This document shows, piece by piece, positions 1 to 6,078 of a stretch of DNA of 13,372 nucleotides. Under the pieces are notes generated by a model, which was given only the letters and a program-made list of their open reading frames with translations, was not told the origin of the DNA and did not search any database. The first letter of the stretch is position 1, and every line of letters begins with the position of its first letter. The stretch comes from Woeseiaceae bacterium (GTDB lineage: Bacteria > Pseudomonadota > Gammaproteobacteria > Steroidobacterales > Woeseiaceae). The translations under genes were made by a program, and so were the position numbers. Location of the stretch: contig WTCH01000267.1 in the NCBI GenBank assembly GCA_013138675.1, positions 1 through 13,372 of the forward strand, in the 5' to 3' direction.

Positions 1-2405
1 TTACCCTGACGTCCCGTGGCAAGTCGGGCGGCAACTCGATTCCGATGGCCGGCGTGCCCTATCACGCGATAGAGGGCTATCTTGCGAAGCTCGTGCGCAA
101 GGGCGAGTCGGTAGCAATCTGCGAGCAGGTAGGCGATCCGGCAACAAGCAAAGGGCCGGTCGAACGCCGGGTCACCCGCATCGTGACGCCTGGCACGCTT
201 ACCGACGAGGCGTTGCTGGCCGAGACGCGCGACAACCTCGTCGCGTCCGTGTTTGCAGATGGCAACGGCGTCGGCATCGCCTGGCTCGACCTGGCCGGTG
301 GCCGTTTTCGTTTGACCGAGGTCCCTGACGTCGAAAGCATGCTCGGTGAAATCGAACGACTGCGCCCCGCCGAGCTGATCGTTGACGAGGACCAGGCGTT
401 TGACGGTTCATTCAGGAAAAGCATTCGCGTCACGCGCCGCCCCCCCTGGCATTTCGAACTCGACAGCGCGACACGACTGCTCTGCGCGCAATTCGGTACT
501 CGCGACCTGAGCGGCTTCGGCTGCGACGATTTTGCGCGCGGCGTTGCCGCAGCGGGCGCGCTCATGCAGTACGTCACGGACACGCAAAAGTCGGCATTGC
601 CGCACCTGCAGTCGCTGGCCGTTGAGCGACGCGAGGACGCGGTCATCATGGACGGGCCGACGCGCCGCAACCTCGAACTCGAAGAGTCGTTGAGCGGCCA
701 CCACGAACACACCCTCGCCGGCGTCATGGATCATTGCCAGAGCCCGATGGGATCGCGCCTGCTGCGACGCTGGATACAACGCCCGCTGCGCGATGCAACC
801 CGGCTCAAGGCGCGATACCAGGCCATCGAGACGTTCATGACGAGCGCGTCGATCACAGACCTGCAGAGCAGGATCGACGGCATCGGCGACATCGAACGAA
901 TTCTGTCCCGCGTCGCACTGCGTTCTGCGCGACCGCGAGACCTGCGGCAGTTGTCCGAAGCCCTGTCGCGATTGCCGGCGTTGCGGCAACAACTGGGCGT
1001 GCTCGACTCACCGCTGGTCCACGAACTTAACGAACAGATCGGCGAGCACCGCCGGCAACATGAGATGCTTACCAAGGCCGTCATCGACAGCCCGCCCATG
1101 CTAATCCGGGATGGCGGTGTCATTGCGGATGGCTACGACGACGAACTCGATGACTTGCGCGCCATTGCGGCGAACGCAGACCAGTACCTGCTCGATCTCG
1201 AATCGCGGGAGAAAGAGCGTACGGGCATAGCGACGCTGAAGCTCGGCTACAACCGCGTTCACGGCTACTACATCGAAATCAGCAAGGGGCAGGCCGACAA
1301 AGCACCGGTTGAATACGTGCGGCGGCAAACACTCAAAGGTGCTGAACGCTACATCACGCCGGAACTGAAAGAATTCGAAGACAAAGTCCTTGGGGCACGC
1401 GAGCGGGCATTGGCCCGCGAAAAGCTACTGTACGAAGGGCTACTAGACCAATTGCACGACGTACTCGGTGAACTGCAACTTACAGCGACAGGACTCGCGG
1501 AGGTCGATGTATTGACCTGCCTGGCAGAACGCGCGGAAAGTCTCGGACTCTGCAAGCCCGAGATCGCAGACACGCCGTGCATCGAGATCAAAGGCGGCAG
1601 GCATCTCGTCGTCGAACAGGTGATCGAAACGCCATTCATCGCAAACGATGTCTCGCTTAACTCTACGCAGCGACTGCTGGTCGTCACCGGCCCAAACATG
1701 GGCGGCAAGTCCACCTATATGCGACAGGCTGCCCTGATCGCGATTCTCGCTCATATCGGCAGCTTCGTGCCGGCCGAAAGTCTGCGCATAGGTCCTATCG
1801 ACCGCATCTTCACGCGTATCGGCGCATCTGATGATCTCGCTGGTGGCCGCTCGACGTTCATGGTCGAGATGAACGAAACTGCGACGATTCTGCACAACGC
1901 GACTGAGCAGAGCCTCGTCCTCATGGACGAGATCGGGCGCGGTACGAGCACCTTTGATGGCCTGTCACTCGCGTGGGCGGCAGCACATTACATGGGTGAG
2001 ACGGCCAACGCGTTCACCTTGTTTGCGACACACTATTTCGAGCTAACGGCACTTGCCCAGGAATTGTCGGCTTGCAGCAACGTGCATCTCGATGCCACGG
2101 AACACGGCGGGGAGCTCGTGTTCCTGCATGCCGTCAAACCGGGACCCGCGAACCAGAGTTACGGGCTGCAGGTCGCGGCCCTGGCCGGCGTACCGAAAGA
2201 AGTCATTCGCCGCGCGAAGGCGTACCTGAAAACACTGGAATCGATGCAGTCGAGTATTGGCGACAGCCCGCAGGGGCAACTGCCATTGACTGTCGAGGAA
2301 CCTGAGGTGGAAGACCCATTGCGCGGCGCTGTCGAGGCGTTGGATCCGGATGCGATGTCACCCCGGGAAGCGCTCGAGGCGCTGTATAAGCTGAAGAACC
2401 TGTAG
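1..2405 (+). CDS. mutS: DNA mismatch repair protein MutS, 5' end cut by the window
   Basis: MutS recognises base mismatches and small loops in DNA and, with MutL, starts strand-specific repair in the cytoplasm. The frame is open from base 3, and about 800 residues are visible. Compared with the 853-residue E. coli protein, roughly the first 55 residues are missing, including the Phe-x-Glu mismatch-reading motif. The visible start (LTSRG, then IPMAGVPYHA) aligns with the end of the mismatch-binding domain. The connector, lever and clamp regions follow. The ATPase has a Walker A GPNMGGKST (bases 1689-1715) and a Walker B LVLMDEIGRGTSTFDG (near 1916-1963). Near the C-terminus QLPLT (from base 2277) fits a beta-clamp-binding motif, and the final DPDAMSPREALEALYKLKNL matches the tetramer-forming tail. 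The ATG at 45 is internal and not the start. The stop TAG (2403-2405) lies inside the first unit of the REP array. Identification is very secure. Confidence 0.98.
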   Translation, partial: TLTSRGKSGGNSIPMAGVPYHAIEGYLAKLVRKGESVAICEQVGDPATSKGPVERRVTRIVTPGTLTDEALLAETRDNLVASVFADGNGVGIAWLDLAGGRFRLTEVPDVESMLGEIERLRPAELIVDEDQAFDGSFRKSIRVTRRPPWHFELDSATRLLCAQFGTRDLSGFGCDDFARGVAAAGALMQYVTDTQKSALPHLQSLAVERREDAVIMDGPTRRNLELEESLSGHHEHTLAGVMDHCQSPMGSRLLRRWIQRPLRDATRLKARYQAIETFMTSASITDLQSRIDGIGDIERILSRVALRSARPRDLRQLSEALSRLPALRQQLGVLDSPLVHELNEQIGEHRRQHEMLTKAVIDSPPMLIRDGGVIADGYDDELDDLRAIAANADQYLLDLESREKERTGIATLKLGYNRVHGYYIEISKGQADKAPVEYVRRQTLKGAERYITPELKEFEDKVLGARERALAREKLLYEGLLDQLHDVLGELQLTATGLAEVDVLTCLAERAESLGLCKPEIADTPCIEIKGGRHLVVEQVIETPFIANDVSLNSTQRLLVVTGPNMGGKSTYMRQAALIAILAHIGSFVPAESLRIGPIDRIFTRIGASDDLAGGRSTFMVEMNETATILHNATEQSLVLMDEIGRGTSTFDGLSLAWAAAHYMGETANAFTLFATHYFELTALAQELSACSNVHLDATEHGGELVFLHAVKPGPANQSYGLQVAALAGVPKEVIRRAKAYLKTLESMQSSIGDSPQGQLPLTVEEPEVEDPLRGAVEALDPDAMSPREALEALYKLKNL

Positions 2406-2550
2406 GAGCTCGGTCGCGGCTGAAGCCGCTCCTACAGTTCGCGCTTACCTTGTGGGATCTTGGTCGCGGCTGAAGCCGCTCCTACAGTTCGCATTTACCT
2501 TGTGGGATCTTGGTCGCGGCTGAAGCCGCTCCTACGGTTCGCATTTACCT
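2401..2550. repeat. Tandem REP array, three 50-bp units
   Basis: Three consecutive units of exactly 50 bp occupy 2401-2450, 2451-2500 and 2501-2550. Each contains the palindromic core GGTCGCGGCTGAAGCC followed by GCTCCTAC, starting at 2412, 2462 and 2512. Units 2 and 3 are nearly identical. Unit 1 differs at the start (TGTAGGAGCTC against TGTGGGATCTT) and at two bases near its end. The core folds as a GCGGC/GCCGC stem with a TGAA loop, and unit 1 has an added outer arm pair TGTAGGAGC (2401-2409) / GCTCCTACA (2428-2436). The motif is of the extragenic palindromic (REP) type mobilised by RAYT transposases in gammaproteobacteria; no RAYT gene is in the window. The array fills the space between the convergent genes mutS and the hydrolase. 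Confidence 0.9.
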
Positions 2551-2575
2551 TGTAGGAGCGGCTTCAGCCGCGACC
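2512..2575. repeat. Inverted REP pair (24-bp perfect inverted repeat)
   Basis: The core of the third tandem unit (2512-2535) is matched perfectly by its reverse complement at 2552-2575, giving 24-bp arms around a 16-base loop. This head-to-head arrangement resembles a BIME. Either strand's transcript could fold into a very stable stem, so it may protect 3' ends or stop transcription from both converging genes. No U-run follows the stem on either strand, so it is not a classic intrinsic terminator. The right arm contains the last three sense codons and the stop codon of the hydrolase gene. Confidence 0.85.
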
Positions 2576-3229
2576 CGATTCATCGCGAAGGAACTCGCCT
2601 CGCTTGAGGAAAGCCGCCGCCTGGTCGACCACGCCAGCCGATACCAGCATGCTCTTGTGGCTAACATCCATGCAGATGTGATCCGTCGCGCCTTCAAGCC
2701 GAGTTTCGGCGACCGCGACTGAGCCATCATTGTCGCCATCGAACGTCGTTATCAGGCGTCCGAATCCATACGGTGACGTGCCTGCAATGATGCCCACATC
2801 CCGCTGTTCGCATACATGTGATGCCCATTGGTTCGCCGCTTTTTCGACAACGCCGGTAGAAAGCGACTGGCCGACAAACGGCGCGGCCCAATCTTGTGTA
2901 CTTAGGAAAGTCGCCGCCCTCGATCCAACTAAGGGGGAACCAATACACACAAGGCGGCCCGGCACTGAATCGCTAGAGTTTGAAAGCATGCGCAACGCGA
3001 TAACGCCGCCGAGGCTGTGGCCAATGATGTGCGTTTCATTCAGGCCTTGCTCTTCGATGAAACGAGACAACAGGTCGGCGTTGTCGTCGAGTGAGCCTCG
3101 TACCGACGGGTAATTGAACAAGCGAACGTCGTAGCCGTACTCCTTCTCGAGCCGGCGCTTGATCAGGTACATGCTGACACCATGCGACCATATGCCGTGG
3201 ATGCAGATGACCGTATTGGTGGGCGTCAT
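2564..3229 (-). CDS. Alpha/beta hydrolase, lipase/PGAP1-like, 221 residues
   Basis: This is a small alpha/beta-fold serine hydrolase of unknown substrate, probably an esterase or lipase acting in the cytoplasm; no signal peptide or membrane segment is visible. Residues 7-12 (VICIHG) form the first core strand and the oxyanion-hole HG. GHSLGG (70-75) is the nucleophile elbow with Ser72. FDGDNDGSV (163-171) offers Asp164 or Asp168 as the acid, and His191 in DVSHKSML is the likely catalytic base. IGSPLVGS (97-103) and the IAG...DG..V pattern fit DUF676/PGAP1-like lipases. Its ATG overlaps the aspS stop as ATGA (3226-3229) and has no Shine-Dalgarno in front, so translation is probably coupled to aspS. 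The last residues GRG and the TGA stop lie within the inverted REP, so the native C-terminus may have been altered. The gene has no recognised symbol. Confidence 0.85.
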   Translation of the reverse strand: MTPTNTVICIHGIWSHGVSMYLIKRRLEKEYGYDVRLFNYPSVRGSLDDNADLLSRFIEEQGLNETHIIGHSLGGVIALRMLSNSSDSVPGRLVCIGSPLVGSRAATFLSTQDWAAPFVGQSLSTGVVEKAANQWASHVCEQRDVGIIAGTSPYGFGRLITTFDGDNDGSVAVAETRLEGATDHICMDVSHKSMLVSAGVVDQAAAFLKRGEFLRDESGRG

Positions 3230-4998
3230 TCGGTGCGCGGTGCGCGAAGCCGGATACCGGCCTCCTTGAGCTGCTCGGCCGAAATCTCTCCCGGCGCATT
3301 GGTCAGCGGACAGTGCGCCGATTGCGTCTTCGGGAATGCGATTACGTCACGAATGCTCTCGGCACCAGCCATGAGCATGACGATGCGATCGAGGCCGAAC
3401 GCGATGCCGCCGTGTGGCGGGCAACCGAACTCGAGCGCGCGCAGCAGGAAGCCGAATTTCTCCTCGGCCTCGTCCTTGCTGATACTGAGCAAGTCAAATA
3501 CAGCGGCTTGAATTTCCTGGTCGTGGATACGGATTGAGCCACCACCAATTTCGGATCCGTTAAGCACCATGTCGTAGGCACGAGACAAGGCGTTGCCCGC
3601 ATCGGCCTTCAGAGCCTCTGCGTCGTTGATCGAAGGTGCCGTGAACGGGTGATGCAATGCGGTCCAGCGTTTGCCCGTCGCGTCCTTTTCAAACATCGGA
3701 AAATCAACAATCCAAAGCGGCGACCAGCCGTCTGCTACCAGGCCGCGATCTTCGCCAAGCTTCACGCGCAGCGCGCCAAGCGCGTCATTCACGACACGGG
3801 CCTTGTCGGCACCAAAGAAAATCAGGTCGCCCGTCTTCGCAGCGGTGCGCTCAAGAATGCCGTTAACCGCGTCATCGGGCAGGAACTTCAAGATCGGTGA
3901 TTGCAGTCCGTCGCGCCCGGCATCGATGTCATTAACCTTGATGTAAGCGAGGCCCCGGGCGCCGTAGCGCGCGACGAAATCGGTGTAGTTATCTATTTGC
4001 TTGCGAGACAGCTCGCTGCCCTGCGGCAGACACAGTGCCGCCACACGGCCTTCGGGATCAGCCGCCGGGCCGGCAAACACCTTGAAGTCGACCGACTTCA
4101 TGAGATCTGACACCTCGATGAGTTCGAGATCGATACGCAGGTCCGGTTTATCCGATCCGTAGCGCTGCATCGCCTCGGCGTAGCTCATCCGTGGGAACGG
4201 CGACGGCAGATCAACGTCGAGCACCTTCTTGAACAGGTGCCGCACCAAGCCTTCCATCTCGCCGGTCACAGATGCTTCATCGACGAAGCTCATCTCGATA
4301 TCGAGCTGCGTGAATTCGGGTTGCCGGTCTGCGCGCAGATCCTCATCCCGGAAACAGCGCACAATCTGGTAGTAGCGATCGAGGCCGGACATCATCAGCA
4401 GCTGTTTGAATATCTGCGGCGACTGCGGCAATGCAAAAAACTTGCCTGGATGCGTGCGGCTCGGCACGACGTAGTCACGCGCGCCTTCGGGCGTCGCGCG
4501 CGTCAGCATTGGCGTTTCGACATCGACGAATCCGTCACCGTCGAGAAACTCGCGCATCGCCATAGTCACTTTATGGCGCAGACGCAGGTTGTTAAGCATG
4601 CCTTCGCGGCGCAGGTCGAGATAACGGTACTTCAGACGCAGCTCTTCGTTGGCCTGCTCGTCGTGGTGAAACGGAGGCGTCTCGGCGCGATTCAGAACCA
4701 CAAGCTCGTGCGCCAGCACTTCGACCTGCCCTGTCTTCATGTTCGGGTTGACCGTGCCTTCCGGACGCTCGCGAACGAGGCCCTTGACCGCAAGCACGTA
4801 CTCGCCACGAATACGCTCGGCCTCGGCGAAGATGTCCGCCCGATCGGGGTCGAAAACCACCTGTAGCAAACCCTCGCGATCGCGCAGGTCGATGAATATG
4901 ACACCGCCATGGTCACGGCGGCGATGCACCCAGCCGCAAACCTCGACCTCCTGGCCGATCAGTGTCTCGTCAACTTGTCCGCAATAGTGGCTGCGCAT
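3226..4998 (-). CDS. aspS: Aspartyl-tRNA synthetase, probably non-discriminating (Asp/Asn)
   Basis: This class IIb synthetase charges tRNA(Asp) with aspartate. At 590 residues it equals the E. coli length. An N-terminal OB-fold anticodon-binding domain (about 1-105) is followed by the catalytic core. QSPQIFKQ (192-199) is the aspartate-binding segment, motif 2 is FRDEDLRADRQPEF (216-229), and motif 3 is GLDRIVML (535-542) with Arg538. The GAD insertion domain lies between motifs 2 and 3. His30 (RRRDHGG) and Gly81 (PEGTVN) match His31 and Gly82 of the Pseudomonas aeruginosa enzyme, residues linked to charging tRNA(Asn) as well; E. coli has Leu and Lys there. This suggests that a GatCAB amidotransferase makes Asn-tRNA. 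The gene lies downstream of the DUF502 gene and overlaps the hydrolase start by 4 bp. No strong Shine-Dalgarno is seen before the ATG. Confidence 0.97.
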   Translation of the reverse strand: MRSHYCGQVDETLIGQEVEVCGWVHRRRDHGGVIFIDLRDREGLLQVVFDPDRADIFAEAERIRGEYVLAVKGLVRERPEGTVNPNMKTGQVEVLAHELVVLNRAETPPFHHDEQANEELRLKYRYLDLRREGMLNNLRLRHKVTMAMREFLDGDGFVDVETPMLTRATPEGARDYVVPSRTHPGKFFALPQSPQIFKQLLMMSGLDRYYQIVRCFRDEDLRADRQPEFTQLDIEMSFVDEASVTGEMEGLVRHLFKKVLDVDLPSPFPRMSYAEAMQRYGSDKPDLRIDLELIEVSDLMKSVDFKVFAGPAADPEGRVAALCLPQGSELSRKQIDNYTDFVARYGARGLAYIKVNDIDAGRDGLQSPILKFLPDDAVNGILERTAAKTGDLIFFGADKARVVNDALGALRVKLGEDRGLVADGWSPLWIVDFPMFEKDATGKRWTALHHPFTAPSINDAEALKADAGNALSRAYDMVLNGSEIGGGSIRIHDQEIQAAVFDLLSISKDEAEEKFGFLLRALEFGCPPHGGIAFGLDRIVMLMAGAESIRDVIAFPKTQSAHCPLTNAPGEISAEQLKEAGIRLRAPRTE

Positions 4999-5026
4999 GG
5001 TCTTGTGTCTCGAAAAAAGTGGCGGA

Positions 5027-5055
5027 ATGGTAAGGCGTGAGCGGTCAAGTTACAA
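5027..5055 (-). promoter_or_regulatory. Possible sigma70 promoter for aspS
   Basis: In the 69-bp gap between the DUF502 gene and aspS the minus strand reads TTGTAA (5055-5050), 17 bases, then TACCAT (5032-5027). Each box matches 4 of 6 consensus bases at ideal spacing. It would start a transcript about 20 bases before the aspS ATG. aspS may instead be read through from fmdB and the DUF502 gene. The call rests on the match alone. Confidence 0.3.
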
Positions 5056-5067
5056 CCGCGGACGGGA

Positions 5068-5712
5068 CTACTCTTCGGGCATCTTCAACGGCAATTCCGC
5101 TGTTTGTTGCTTGTTCCACGTTGGTACGACCACGCCCAGCGACATAATGAGTTTGACGGCTTCGTCCACTTCCATGTCGAGCTCGATCGTGTCCTTCTTC
5201 GGCACAATGATAATAAAGCCTGACGTCGGATTCGGCGTCGTCGGAACAAAGCATGCCACGACGTCTTCACCCGTACGCGCCTCAATCTCGCCGATCTTGC
5301 TGGCCGTCTGGAAGGTCAGCGAGTAGATTCCTTTGCGCGGATACTCAACAAGCAAAACCTTGCTGAATGCATTGCCCGAATCCGAGAACACGATCTCGGC
5401 AAAATTCTTGGCCGCCGAATAGATCGAACGCGCGACCGGAATACGGTCGAGCACAGATTCCCAGCCCTTGACGAACGAGCGGCCGACAATATTTGCCGTA
5501 AGCACGCCGGTAATCAACAACAGAATAATCGTCAGGATGACGCCCAGCCCGGGTACGCCGATCCCGAGCAACTCCTCCGGATGATACTGGCGCGGAATAA
5601 AAACCAGCGTCTTGTCCATCAGGCCGATCAAAAAGCGGACGATAACGATGGTGACGCCGAGCGGCAGCCATACCAGTAGTCCGGCAACGAGGTATCGACG
5701 CAGACGCTTCAT
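5068..5712 (-). CDS. DUF502 family inner-membrane protein
   Basis: This 214-residue protein belongs to DUF502 (Pfam PF04367), a family of unknown biochemical function. Two hydrophobic segments are clear: residues about 8-31 (VAGLLVWLPLGVTIVIVRFL region) and about 52-75 (VPGLGVILTIILLLITGVL region). The family landmark RIPVARSIYSAAKN follows the second segment (about residues 90-103), then a soluble part with the conserved VPTTPNPTSG (about 156-165). The acidic C-terminus is probably cytoplasmic. The start is supported by GAGG (5724-5721), which overlaps the upstream fmdB stop and sits 8 bases before the ATG. It lies 10 bp after fmdB and just before aspS. I recall this grouping (FmdB-like, DUF502, AspRS) from other gammaproteobacteria, but it has not told anyone the function. 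Confidence 0.92.
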   Translation of the reverse strand: MKRLRRYLVAGLLVWLPLGVTIVIVRFLIGLMDKTLVFIPRQYHPEELLGIGVPGLGVILTIILLLITGVLTANIVGRSFVKGWESVLDRIPVARSIYSAAKNFAEIVFSDSGNAFSKVLLVEYPRKGIYSLTFQTASKIGEIEARTGEDVVACFVPTTPNPTSGFIIIVPKKDTIELDMEVDEAVKLIMSLGVVVPTWNKQQTAELPLKMPEE

Positions 5713-5722
5713 GATGGCGACC

Positions 5723-6052
5723 TCACGCCGTGCTCTTCGACTTGTCCGCAGACTTGCCGCCCTTGTCGCCCTTGTCGCCCTTGTCGCTCTTGTCGCCCTT
5801 GTCGCCCTTACCGTCAGATTTTGGTTTGGGAGTGGAAGAGTCTTTGTCGCCGTGCAGGTTGCGCTGGTTGTCCTTCTTGAAGTCGGTCTCGTACCAGCCC
5901 TGCCCCTTGAGACGGAAGCGCGGCGCAGACAACAGGCGCTTCAGCGCCGGCTTGCTGCATTCCGGGCAATCCACAAGCCGTGCGTCTGCAATTTTCTGCA
6001 GCGCATCCAGCGTGTGATCACATTCTTTACAGGCGTATACGTAGATCGGCAT
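5723..6052 (-). CDS. FmdB-like zinc-ribbon protein with GDK-repeat tail
   Basis: The 109-residue protein starts MPIYVYACKEC, the hallmark of the FmdB/CxxC_CxxC_SSSS regulatory family. Cys8, Cys11, Cys29 and Cys32 form one zinc ribbon (CKEC and CPEC), followed by LKRLLSAPRFRLKGQGWYETDF, which is also typical. The family's role is poorly defined; some members were proposed as transcriptional regulators. After about residue 65 the protein turns into a charged, low-complexity tail rich in Gly, Asp, Lys and Ser, encoded by a 9-bp tandem repeat. This tail is probably disordered. A strong Shine-Dalgarno AGGAG (6065-6061) lies 8 bases before the ATG. The gene begins 26 bp after the clpB stop and ends 10 bp before the DUF502 gene, so these genes probably share transcripts. 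Confidence 0.92.
   Translation of the reverse strand: MPIYVYACKECDHTLDALQKIADARLVDCPECSKPALKRLLSAPRFRLKGQGWYETDFKKDNQRNLHGDKDSSTPKPKSDGKGDKGDKSDKGDKGDKGGKSADKSKSTA
5762..5809 (-). repeat. Coding minisatellite, five 9-bp units (GDK repeat)
   Basis: On the plus strand cttgtcgcc repeats five times without interruption at 5762-5806, with one changed base in the third unit (cttgtcgct), then a partial ctt. On the coding strand each unit reads AAG GGC GAC, giving KGD repeats and one SDK. Because the unit is nine bases, gain or loss of units changes protein length but not the frame. Confidence 0.95.
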
Positions 6053-6078
6053 GCATCGTACTCCTCAAGGTCGGCGCA

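Noticed and set aside
206..213. ClpB Walker A Ala for Glu (GAPGVGKT) and pore-loop Phe251 (positions here are residues) as possible loss of function
   Set aside because: Both are at tolerated positions, the catalytic Lys212, Thr213 and Glu279 are intact, and Phe keeps an aromatic pore loop.
200..230. Possible truncated or broken mutS starting at the internal ATG (45)
   Set aside because: The frame is open to the left edge with conserved MutS residues before that ATG, so the gene is cut by the window and not broken.
1839..1846. Chi-like octamer GCTGGTGG within mutS
   Set aside because: One octamer inside a GC-rich coding region is expected by chance, and Chi sequence is species-specific.
2510..2722. 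70-codon plus-strand frame across the REP and the hydrolase gene
   Set aside because: Its beginning is REP sequence and the rest is antisense to the hydrolase; no family resemblance.
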